Assembly (NCBI GenBank): GCA_905214435.1
Contig: CAJMMA010000028.1
Span: 1-24,686, forward strand
Direction: 5' to 3'
Origin: an uncultured bacterium
Lineage (GTDB): Bacteria > Actinomycetota > Coriobacteriia > Coriobacteriales > Coriobacteriaceae
Length of the DNA stretch: 24,686 bases
Under the pieces are notes generated by a model. The model did not search any database. It was not told the DNA's origin and worked only from the letters and a program-made list of their open reading frames with translations. Both the position numbers and the translations under genes were made by a program. Below, in pieces: positions 1 through 7,034 of this stretch. How positions within the stretch are numbered: position 1 is the first letter of the stretch; each line of letters begins with the position of its first letter.

Positions 1-323
1 TGAGCGATTGCTTTGGCGGTGCCGAGCCCGTACGCGAGCTGGCGACGGTTGAGGCATTGCGTTTAGTGCGGGGCAGCCTGAACCCCGGGGGTATCTACGT
101 GGCCAATATCGTGAGCGCGAACGAGGGGAGCGATGTGACGTTCCTGCGCGACTGCGCTGCCACGGCACTCGAGGTGTTCGCCCACGCCTGGGTGGTCCCA
201 TGTTGCGATACAGAGTTCGGTGGCGAGGAAAACTACCTGCTCATCGCCAGCGACGGCGACTACGCCTTTGCCGAAGCCGTGCCCTTCGACGCCGACTTTC
301 TCGGCGCTACCCTCCATGACTAG
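1..323 (+). CDS. Spermidine synthase-like methyltransferase, C-terminal fragment
   Basis: The reading frame is open from the window edge to a TAG at 321-323, so the 5' part of the gene lies outside. The visible 106 residues begin with DCFGGAEPVRELATVEAL and continue through LNPGGIYVANIV. This is the end of a class I SAM-type fold as found in spermidine synthases and in the fused MFS/spermidine-synthase proteins of actinobacteria: an acidic strand end, a P..L.T.E helix, then an LxPGGxxxxN strand. The tail EENYLLIAS fits the last strand. Family members either transfer an aminopropyl group or act as spermidine-synthase-like methyltransferases. Substrate and any N-terminal membrane domain cannot be judged from this fragment. 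It converges on the helicase gene across the nested palindrome at 337-508. Confidence 0.72.
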   Translation, partial: SDCFGGAEPVRELATVEALRLVRGSLNPGGIYVANIVSANEGSDVTFLRDCAATALEVFAHAWVVPCCDTEFGGEENYLLIASDGDYAFAEAVPFDADFLGATLHD

Positions 324-336
324 CGCGTCTCCCTGC

Positions 337-508
337 GACTAGTCTTTCTGGGACGGGGCTTTTTTAGCTACGGGCATGATTTTTCTGGGACGGGGATTAA
401 AAAATCATTCTGTACCTAATGATTTTTTAATCCCCGTCCCAGAAAAATCATGCTGCCGGCGCCTGGCCAAGAAGTAGCTCAACAAGCCCCGTCCCAGAAA
501 GACTGGTC
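337..508. repeat. Nested double inverted repeat (REP/MITE-like palindromic element)
   Basis: Two inverted repeats are nested. The inner arms, 374-409 and 418-453, are 36 bases each, perfectly complementary, with an 8-base loop. The outer arms, 337-371 and 474-508, are 35 bases each and match at 32 positions. All four arms carry the core TTTCTGGGACGGGG or its complement. Only 20 bases (454-473) lie between the right inner and right outer arms, and 2 bases between the left arms. The element fills the gap between two convergent genes and ends one base before the helicase stop codon, so it may also act as a bidirectional terminator. The outer arms have GTAG at one base, which recalls REP units moved by RAYT (IS200-like) transposases, but no transposase gene is present. 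That origin is inference. Confidence 0.85.
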
Positions 509-2953
509 TTATGCGTGGTCGCGCCAGCTGCGGATGCGCTGCTTCATGCCCTCGATATCGAGCACGCCTTCGGCGAAGCCTTTGCGCACAAGCTCCTCGG
601 GAACGTACTCGTCGTAGCGATCAAAATAAGGCACCTCGCCGGGATAGACGAGCTCGATGGGGTCGAAGTCCTTCTCAGCCTCGGCGGCGAGCACCTCAAA
701 GAACGTCTCCTCATCGGCCTTCATCTTAAACTGCATAAAGTATGGACGCGACGGATCGAGCCCGCGAAGGCCCAGCTCCGCGGCGCATTTAATCTTGAGC
801 ATGCGCTCGAGCGCCAAAAAGCCGTAGCTTCCCAACCAGGGGAAGAGCACCCAGGTGTCGCCGCCCAGGTTAATGAGCGGTTTAGTTCCCGCGCCCGAAA
901 TCTCGGCGGTATGACGAGCCTGTGCAAGGCGTGCCCGTGCGTTGCCCATGAGGTACGGATATGCCGCGTGCTCGTTGAGCGCCTTGCGCATGCGCTCGAG
1001 TACGCGTGTATTGATGTCGCCGGGGCAGTCGCCAAAGTAGGCCGGCACACGGCCCTTGACCTGCGTGGCAAAGACGGTATGACGCTTCCAGTCCACTTCC
1101 TCGACAATCCAGCAGTGTCCGGCGATGGCGATGCGCTCACCGGGCGGTGGGGGATTGACGATCGTGCCCAGCTCGGCCGATTCGCTGCGAACGGTAAACT
1201 CCTCGTTTTCCTGGAACACAGCGTAGAACTTAAAGTTGTTGATGATGCGCTCGCCCGCGAGACCCACGATGAGCCCACCGCCCTCGGTGGCCTGGATGTG
1301 GTCGATCTTGATGAGGTGGCGCAGCAGAATGCGATAGTCATCGGCTGAGACGCGGTGGAAATAGCTGAGCGTGAGCACACGCTGAGCAAGCTCGGCCGGT
1401 GTGAGCTCGCCGGTGCTGGCGAGCGTCGACATGGTCTGGTGATAGAGCAAACTGTAGGGGAGTCGATCGAGCTCGGGCGGCTCGACCCACTTTTCCTCGC
1501 GATAGAGTTGTACGAGCGCGATGCCCTGGAGGAGCTTCCACGGAATGGTCTCGGGCATCATCGTGCGCGGCTCGGGTTCCTCCTCGCGCATGACAAACCA
1601 CATCTCGGGCGGAAGATCGCGGCGTCCCGTGCGTCCCATGCGCTGCAAAAAGGAGCTGACGGTAAACGGTGCATCGATCTGGAACGCGCGCTCCAGGCGA
1701 CCGATATCAATGCCGAGCTCCAGCGTGGAGGTGGTGACGGTTGTCTGCGCCTGTTCCTCGTCGCGCATGATCTCCTCGGCGGTCTCGCGTAGCGATGCCG
1801 AGAGGTTGCCATGATGGATAAGGAAGCGGTCTGGCTCGTGCCGGTTATCACAGTAGCTGCGCAACATGGAGCACACGGCCTCTGCCTCCTCGCGCGAGTT
1901 GGCAAAGACCAGACACTTGCGGCCGCGGGTATGTTCAAAGATGTAGCCCATGCCGGGGTCGGCGTTGTCGGGTGCGGTGTCGGTGGGGTTGAGAAGTGCC
2001 TGTTCGGTTGCCCGTGGGATGTCGACTTCGCCCTCGGGGGCCGAGGAAGCGCGGCGATCCCTGGAAGTAGCCTTGTCCTGTGCCTGTTCGCGACGCTGGC
2101 GGCGCTCCTCCTGCGTGAGTTGTCCGCTGTGACGTCTGTCCTGGGTGCCGGTGGGTAGTGCCGTGGGCGTCGCCGCCTCGATGCGCTCGCACGCAAGCAC
2201 CTCGGCCTCTTGGGGACCTGCGCTCTCGAATCCTCGCTGCTGCGCCTGGGGACCCGAGTTATAGAAGTGCTCCATGGAGATGCGCCACACGCGGCGCGGT
2301 TCCTCAAAACGGGGGATAACGCAGTTGCGCCCCGTTCCCTGTGAGAGAAAGGCACCCGTGCGCTCGGGGTCGCCGATGGTGGCCGAAAGGCCAATTCGGC
2401 GGGGCTGCACGCCGGCCATGCGCGAGAGTCGCTCGACAAGGCAGAGCGTCTGCCCGCCACGGTCGCCGCGCATGAGCGAGTGGACCTCGTCGATGACCAC
2501 GTAGCGCAGGTCGCAAAACATGCGCGGGATCGCCATGTGCTTATGGATCAGGAGCGCCTCGAGTGATTCGGGCGTAATCTGCAAGATGCCGCTCGGTTTT
2601 TTGATGAGCTTGGCCTTGTGCGACTGCGAGACATCGCCGTGCCAGTGCCAGACAGGGATATCGGCCTCTTCGCAGAGGTCGTTGAGGCGAACGAACTGGT
2701 CGTTGATGAGTGCTTTGAGGGGGCCAATGTAGAGGGCGCCCACGCTCGCGGGCGGGTTCTCCCAAAACTCGGTCAGGATGGGAAAGAAGGCCGCCTCAGT
2801 TTTGCCAGATGCCGTGGATGCCGTCAGGAGCACATTGTCTTGCGTGTTGAAGATGGCATCTGCCGCCGCAACCTGGATGGAGCGCAGACTCTCCCAATCG
2901 TGGGAGTAGATGAAGTCTTGGATAAACGGGGCATATCGGTCAAAGGCGTTCAT
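509..2953 (-). CDS. DEAD/DEAH-box SF2 helicase, BrxHI/Lhr-like
   Basis: An 814-residue superfamily 2 helicase. Visible motifs: Walker A TASTASGKTE (44-53), ITPESLEALL (126-135), Walker B VIDEVHSL (153-160, a DEVH box), SATIGDPE (190-197), motif IV LVFANSREEAE (348-358), motif V STLELGIDIGRL (409-420) and motif VI QRMGRTGRR (437-445). About 90 polar, charge-rich residues (roughly 237-325) are inserted between the two RecA lobes. The ~370-residue C-terminal part resembles the winged-helix/Lhr-core region of large helicases. The start at 2953 was chosen over an upstream ATG at 3016 because GAGGAGG precedes it and the family begins close to the Q-motif region. It is the last gene of an operon with a BrxD-like ATPase and a TerB protein. 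ATP-dependent DNA or RNA unwinding is expected; a role in defence is inferred from context. Confidence 0.9.
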   Translation of the reverse strand: MNAFDRYAPFIQDFIYSHDWESLRSIQVAAADAIFNTQDNVLLTASTASGKTEAAFFPILTEFWENPPASVGALYIGPLKALINDQFVRLNDLCEEADIPVWHWHGDVSQSHKAKLIKKPSGILQITPESLEALLIHKHMAIPRMFCDLRYVVIDEVHSLMRGDRGGQTLCLVERLSRMAGVQPRRIGLSATIGDPERTGAFLSQGTGRNCVIPRFEEPRRVWRISMEHFYNSGPQAQQRGFESAGPQEAEVLACERIEAATPTALPTGTQDRRHSGQLTQEERRQRREQAQDKATSRDRRASSAPEGEVDIPRATEQALLNPTDTAPDNADPGMGYIFEHTRGRKCLVFANSREEAEAVCSMLRSYCDNRHEPDRFLIHHGNLSASLRETAEEIMRDEEQAQTTVTTSTLELGIDIGRLERAFQIDAPFTVSSFLQRMGRTGRRDLPPEMWFVMREEEPEPRTMMPETIPWKLLQGIALVQLYREEKWVEPPELDRLPYSLLYHQTMSTLASTGELTPAELAQRVLTLSYFHRVSADDYRILLRHLIKIDHIQATEGGGLIVGLAGERIINNFKFYAVFQENEEFTVRSESAELGTIVNPPPPGERIAIAGHCWIVEEVDWKRHTVFATQVKGRVPAYFGDCPGDINTRVLERMRKALNEHAAYPYLMGNARARLAQARHTAEISGAGTKPLINLGGDTWVLFPWLGSYGFLALERMLKIKCAAELGLRGLDPSRPYFMQFKMKADEETFFEVLAAEAEKDFDPIELVYPGEVPYFDRYDEYVPEELVRKGFAEGVLDIEGMKQRIRSWRDHA

Positions 2954-3034
2954 GGGACCTCCTCTCAACAACGGGCTGATCAACGCAACGGGCAACGGCT
3001 CGATATCTTGCAACATCGGCGTTTGCCCAGATAA

Positions 3035-3071
3035 AACCTGCCAAAATAAACCTGTCCCTTTTTGGCAGGTT
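3035..3071. repeat. Palindromic element between the BrxD-like and helicase genes
   Basis: A perfect 12-base inverted repeat, AACCTGCCAAAA at 3035-3046 and its complement at 3060-3071, with a 13-base loop. It overlaps the stop codon of the BrxD-like gene (3070-3072). On the coding strand it reads as a hairpin followed by TTTTAT, so it could attenuate transcription before the helicase gene. Its centre, GGGACAGG followed by a T/A-rich run, resembles the GGGACGGGG core of the larger palindrome at 337-508. The two are probably members of related dispersed repeat families. That relation is inferred from short similarity. Confidence 0.7.
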
Positions 3072-4374
3072 AGATGGTGAACTCGGCGAAGTTGCGGTCG
3101 CCGCCTGCGGTGCCGGTGTCGTCTGTTGCGGCTGCCGGCGCCAGCGCGTCGCCACCGACGCTTTGCAGTAACTCGGCCACGTTAGCATCGGGGTTTTGAC
3201 ACAGGATATCGAGCAGTTCGATAAAGTCGCGGATGACCTCGCGGGGCGTCAGATGCGTGTCGGCCCCCACGCGGCCAAACTCAATCTTGAGGAAGTCCAC
3301 CAAGTCGTTCTCGGTAAGCGTGGGCGTCCAGCCAAAGTAGCCGGCGTGAATTTGCATGAGCTTTTCGATGAGCACCAGCAGCTCCTCGTAGGTGAGCGGC
3401 TGCAGGCGGATGATGGGCGCGAGCATGTCTTTGAGATCATCGCGCGCAAAACGGCCCTGAGCGAGACGGCTCCGAAGGGCCTCGTAGGAAAAGACGCCGC
3501 GGCGGCGGTCCTCGATAGAGGTCGGCGTGCCGCCCATGATCACGCCCAGGTACTGCGCTTTGCCCTGGAGCGTGTCGTTGTACATGGTCAGGATCTTCTC
3601 GTAGTTATATTGGCGCGTGATCGCGTTGGGAATCTTGTATAGATTCACGAGCTCGTCGATGAGCACCAACATGCCCTTGTAGCCGCTGCAGACCAAAAAG
3701 CGCGCAATGAGCTTAACGTAGTCGTACCAGTCGTCGTCGCTGATGATGGTCGAGGAGCCTAGCTCGGCGCGCGCCTCGCTCTTGGTGCGGTACTCGCCGC
3801 GAATCCATTTGGTCACGCGGCTCATGGCGTCTTCGTCACCCTCCGAGACGGCCGTGCGATAACGGCGGAGCATGCGGACAAAGTCAAAGCCGTGGACCAT
3901 CTCCTCGAGCGGGGCCAGTTGGGCATTAACGGCAGACTCATCGGCGTCGGCACACGAGGCGACCCAGCGATCCAGGATAAGGTTGAGCGCGCCACCCTCG
4001 GGGCGCGTCTTGGTCGATATGTTGCGGATGAGCTCGCGATAGGTGGCGAGGCCCTGGCCCTGGCCGCCCTGTAGACGGCGTTCGGGGGAAAGGTCGGCAT
4101 CGGCGACCACAAAGCCTTCGCCCATGGCATGCGTTCGGATGGTCTGGAGCAAAAAGCTCTTGCCGGCGCCGTAGCGACCGACTAGAAAACGGAAGCTTGC
4201 GCCGCCATCGGCGATGAGGCTCAGGTCGGTGAGCAGAGCACGGATCTCGACCTCTCGCCCCACGGTGATATAGGGAAGGCCAATGCGCGGGACAACGCCG
4301 CCCTTGAGCGAGTTGAGAATGACGGCGGCGACGCGCCTGGGCACGCGGGGTGCTGCGGATGCGGTATCACTCAT
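3070..4374 (-). CDS. BrxD-like ATP-binding protein (DUF2791 P-loop domain)
   Basis: A 434-residue AAA-like/STAND-type ATPase resembling the BREX ATP-binding protein BrxD. It has Walker A GRYGAGKS (66-73), Walker B GMLVLIDELVNLYK (234-247) with D240/E241, a sensor-1-like strand GVIMGGTP (277-284), an RSRL motif (301-304) that may hold the arginine finger, and a C-terminal helical stretch beginning TPREVIRDFIELLDIL (near 376-391). BrxD proteins occur with the helicase BrxHI in type 2 BREX, and here too the next gene is such a helicase. The ATG overlaps the end of the TerB gene by 8 bases, which indicates translational coupling and a shared complex. No PglZ, PglX, PglW or PglY gene is nearby, so this is not a BREX locus. 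ATP binding is near certain. The cellular role is unknown. Confidence 0.88.
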   Translation of the reverse strand: MSDTASAAPRVPRRVAAVILNSLKGGVVPRIGLPYITVGREVEIRALLTDLSLIADGGASFRFLVGRYGAGKSFLLQTIRTHAMGEGFVVADADLSPERRLQGGQGQGLATYRELIRNISTKTRPEGGALNLILDRWVASCADADESAVNAQLAPLEEMVHGFDFVRMLRRYRTAVSEGDEDAMSRVTKWIRGEYRTKSEARAELGSSTIISDDDWYDYVKLIARFLVCSGYKGMLVLIDELVNLYKIPNAITRQYNYEKILTMYNDTLQGKAQYLGVIMGGTPTSIEDRRRGVFSYEALRSRLAQGRFARDDLKDMLAPIIRLQPLTYEELLVLIEKLMQIHAGYFGWTPTLTENDLVDFLKIEFGRVGADTHLTPREVIRDFIELLDILCQNPDANVAELLQSVGGDALAPAAATDDTGTAGGDRNFAEFTI

Positions 4375-6112
4375 GGTCTAAGTATCCTCTCACGTCTGCT
4401 TCGTAGTCCTCGATAATTTGCGGTCCTGCTGGGCCAAATTCAATAATGGTGTCGCCCACCAGGCCAAAGAGCACTTCGTTGATGCTGTCGACGAGCATGT
4501 CCTCACTCTTGCCCGACTTTGCCACCGCCGATGCCGTCTGCGCTGCGTTTTGCTCGAGTAGTGCTCGAAGATAGGCGTCTGCGGCGGGGTCGAGTGCGGA
4601 CGCGGTGTCGGCGGGCGTGGGCGCCGATGCGAGGAGCGGGGCTACGACGCCAAACTGCTCGGTGGAGATGGTCGGCTCGCTAGCCTCGTCCTGCTGCATG
4701 GTCGTCGCGACTGGTTCGGCGATCGCGTCGGCCACGGGCTCGGCTTCCCGTCGTTCGGCAACTGCCGCCTCGGCATCCGCAAGCGTGCCGTCCTCGCGCT
4801 CCTCGTCGATCAAAAGCGCCTCGCGCGTTTGTGCGGCGGCGCTCCGAATGTGCCCCAGCTGGCTTAGGTCGATATCGATCTTGACGGGCTGATGCGCGGC
4901 ATCCCATGAAAGCCATGCCGTGATCTCGTCATCGATAATTTTAGCCAGATATTTGGGGATCTTTTCTTCCTTAAGGGGATGGCCGGGATCCAGCGCCAGG
5001 CGCAGGCGCTGGTCACAAGCGCGCATCATCTCACCGAGCTTGCTACTTTTTTGTCTGCTGCCGTGGATGCGCATGCATTCCCAAAAGCCATTTTGGCAAC
5101 GGTAGATGTGAATGGGGTCCAGGCGATATTCGCAGTCCTCGTGGCGCTCGGGAGCAAAGAACACGGCCGAGGCAAACATGGTGTAGGGCATGGCCGTCTC
5201 CTCCCCAAACAAGCTCGCTACGATGCCGTTTTTTCGGTGCGTGTCATAGTAGCGCGCCATACGGACATACACGGCGCATGCCACGTGGCGCAGGTCGCGA
5301 TGGTGGGAACGGTCGAGCCGTGAGCTATTCAGGTTGTATGTCGAGAGTGCGTCGATGGCAGCCATGAGCCGCTCCTCATGTGCCTCATCGGGCGGAAGGG
5401 GAAGCGTGGGCCCGGAGGTCTTGCGACGCGCAGGCGGCAGGTCTGACGGCGCCGGCGCGGGTACAAGGTCTCGCGCTGCGCGGCGCAGCTCGATGAGGGC
5501 GTTGTCGAATGCGACGGTTTTAGAGTCGCGAAGCAGCTTGGGGTCGAGCTCATGGAACACGGCGTAGTCCTGCAGCCACACGCGTGCGAACCGGTCGATG
5601 CCGGGTTCAAAGGCGCGATAGGCATCCCAAAATGCCTTGATCTTGCCATAGCCGTCACGCGGATTGTCGACGCCAATGCCGCAGATCAATTCGTAGAGAT
5701 ACAGAAAGGCAAACGAGGTCGATGTCTCCTCGATATTGCCGCGGCGCACTTGGGCACGCCAGGTAAAGTAGCCGCGCAACTGTCGATCGCTCATGGCATT
5801 GTAGGTGGGAAAGTACGACTTAAAGGTGCCGTTGTAGGGGCAATCGTCCTCGAAGTCGGCCATCAGCAGACCTTGGCGGTAGAAAAGTTCGGCTTCCGAA
5901 AGCCAACGGCCCGCGCCGCCCTTTGGGTCTTCTTGCCAACGCGATATCTCACGCATCTTGCGGTATTGGTCGGGGAGGAAGTTCTGCATCTGTCGGCCGG
6001 TCTTGAGAATCGGCTCGTCTGCGTAGATTTCGTTTGAGAAGCGGGCGGACTGATGGGTCCGAGCCTCGGCCATAATGCGCTCGATGAGCATCTTGATGTC
6101 CTGGTCGGCCAC
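4367..6112 (-). CDS. TerB_N/TerB_C domain protein, first gene of the TerB-BrxD-helicase operon
   Basis: A 581-residue protein. Residues ~30-200 match the TerB_N domain: LMADFEDD (83-90), YFPTYNAMSDRQLRGYFTWR (100-119), VRRGN (122-126) and FAFLYLYELICGIG (134-147). A middle region (245-405) includes a tract around LDPIHIYRCQNGFW. A low-complexity Ala/Glu linker follows (430-510). The C-terminus has INEVLFGLVGDTIIEFGP (544-561) and IIEDYEADVRGYL (566-578), like TerB_C. TerB-type domains were named from tellurite-resistance operons, and in comparative genomics they recur with DNA-processing ATPases. No terC/terD/terZ gene is present, so tellurite resistance itself is not implied. The start is GTG (6110-6112) behind a good AGGAGG at 6117-6122. 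It may be the adaptor or sensor of the operon, which is inference. Confidence 0.87.
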   Translation of the reverse strand: MADQDIKMLIERIMAEARTHQSARFSNEIYADEPILKTGRQMQNFLPDQYRKMREISRWQEDPKGGAGRWLSEAELFYRQGLLMADFEDDCPYNGTFKSYFPTYNAMSDRQLRGYFTWRAQVRRGNIEETSTSFAFLYLYELICGIGVDNPRDGYGKIKAFWDAYRAFEPGIDRFARVWLQDYAVFHELDPKLLRDSKTVAFDNALIELRRAARDLVPAPAPSDLPPARRKTSGPTLPLPPDEAHEERLMAAIDALSTYNLNSSRLDRSHHRDLRHVACAVYVRMARYYDTHRKNGIVASLFGEETAMPYTMFASAVFFAPERHEDCEYRLDPIHIYRCQNGFWECMRIHGSRQKSSKLGEMMRACDQRLRLALDPGHPLKEEKIPKYLAKIIDDEITAWLSWDAAHQPVKIDIDLSQLGHIRSAAAQTREALLIDEEREDGTLADAEAAVAERREAEPVADAIAEPVATTMQQDEASEPTISTEQFGVVAPLLASAPTPADTASALDPAADAYLRALLEQNAAQTASAVAKSGKSEDMLVDSINEVLFGLVGDTIIEFGPAGPQIIEDYEADVRGYLDHE

Positions 6113-6148
6113 CGCTCCTCCTCTCGAACGCAGCTACGGTGACCTCAT

Positions 6149-6157
6149 ATCATAGCA
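6149..6157 (-). promoter_or_regulatory. Extended -10 promoter for the TerB-BrxD-helicase operon
   Basis: On the minus strand TGCTATGAT reads as an extended -10 element (TGn plus TATGAT), 36 bases upstream of the GTG start at 6112. No convincing -35 lies at the usual distance, as is common for extended -10 promoters. The same nonamer occurs upstream of the GGDEF gene at 17417-17425. Confidence 0.5.
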
Positions 6158-6199
6158 CAGCATCAAACAGATGTTCGAGATACCGCTACGTAGATAGAT

Positions 6200-6916
6200 T
6201 TAGAACAGGAGGGCGTAGATGACGGCGATGATGACGGAGGGAAGCATATTGGCAGTGCGGAAGGTCTGAGGACGGATAAGGTTGACGCCGACGCAGAAGA
6301 TGAGCATGGAGCCTACGAGCGAAAGGCTGTCGAGGGCTGCCGTGGTCATGATGGGGGAGAGTGCACCGGCAAACAGCGTGATCGTCCCCTGGAACACGGC
6401 GACGGGCAGGGCGGAAAAGATGCAGCCGCGGCCAAGTGAGGCCGTCATGGTGCAGACGATGATGCAGTCCAGTGCGCCCTTGAGGGCAAGCGTTGACCAG
6501 TCGCCGAACAGGCCGTCCTGAATCGATCCCACAATGGCCATGGCGCCGATACACACGGTGAGCGAAGTCGAGACAAAAGCGTTGGTGAACTCGTTATCGC
6601 CCTCGCTGCCGGTTTTGCGCTTGAGCCATTCGCCAAGGTTCTCAATGGCGGCTTCCAAGTCGACGGCCTCGCCGATGAGCGAACCGAGCGCAAATGAGAC
6701 GATGAGCATGGTGGTACCGGTGGTCGACAGCGCCTTTCCATCGATAAGGAGCATCTTTTGCATGGTGCCGCCAAGGCCGATAAACAGGACGCACAGCCCC
6801 GACGCTTTCATGAGCGTGTCTTGGATACGCGGTGTGATAAAGCGACCGCCCGCTAATCCCAAAAGACCGCCCGCAACTAAAAGGACAACGTTGATGATTG
6901 TTCCCAAGCCCGGCAT
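6200..6916 (-). CDS. DUF554 family membrane protein (YdfK/YqgA-like)
   Basis: A 238-residue polytopic inner-membrane protein with about seven hydrophobic segments. Family hallmarks include the N-terminal LGTIINVVLLVAGGLLGL, the stretch GSIQDGLFGD, and the C-terminal GSMLIFCVGVNLI followed by ANMLPSVIIA. Family members are putative transporters of unknown substrate. The ATG at 6916 is chosen because AGGAGGG precedes it and it matches the family N-terminus. An ATG-like extension to 6985 would place charged, non-family residues in front. It has its own candidate promoter with an overlapping palindrome at 6986-7014, so it is probably not simply read through from the surface operon upstream. It lies 87 bases before the start of the TerB operon, with no clear terminator between. 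Confidence 0.88.
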   Translation of the reverse strand: MPGLGTIINVVLLVAGGLLGLAGGRFITPRIQDTLMKASGLCVLFIGLGGTMQKMLLIDGKALSTTGTTMLIVSFALGSLIGEAVDLEAAIENLGEWLKRKTGSEGDNEFTNAFVSTSLTVCIGAMAIVGSIQDGLFGDWSTLALKGALDCIIVCTMTASLGRGCIFSALPVAVFQGTITLFAGALSPIMTTAALDSLSLVGSMLIFCVGVNLIRPQTFRTANMLPSVIIAVIYALLF

Positions 6917-6985
6917 GAGCCCTCCTGTATTGATGCCAACGTGGCAATCGTAGCAGAATGGAATGCGAGACACATCGCGACTCAT

Positions 6986-7014
6986 CTAATACGTTATATA
7001 AGTGGTATTAGCAA
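6986..7014 (-). promoter_or_regulatory. Promoter with overlapping palindromic operator, upstream of DUF554
   Basis: On the minus strand, TTGCTA (7009-7014) and TATTAG (6986-6991) are separated by exactly 17 bases and each matches its consensus hexamer at four positions. A perfect inverted repeat, CTAATAC-N12-GTATTAG (6986-6992 and 7005-7011), covers the -10 and overlaps the -35. That geometry suits a dimeric repressor such as a GntR- or TetR-family protein. The spacer is A/T-rich. The regulator is not in the window. Confidence 0.5.
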
Positions 7015-7034
7015 CGACGCGCAGTATTTAAGCC

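Noticed and set aside
337..508. CRISPR array, suggested by repeated copies of the GGGACGGGG core.
   Set aside because: The copies are inverted and nested rather than direct, with no regular unique spacers and no cas genes.
511..2158. Several plus-strand frames of 100-280 codons opposite the helicase.
   Set aside because: They are antisense shadows of a gene with complete helicase motifs. None has a recognisable domain or credible ribosome site.
509..6112. Calling the operon a BREX or DISARM system.
   Set aside because: Only BrxD-like and BrxHI-like genes are present. There is no PglZ phosphatase, methyltransferase, BrxC/PglY, DrmA/DrmB or PLD nuclease in or next to the operon.
4367..6112. 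Calling the TerB protein a tellurite resistance determinant.
   Set aside because: TerB_N/TerB_C domains are found in many non-tellurite contexts, and no terC, terD, terZ or tehA-type gene is nearby.
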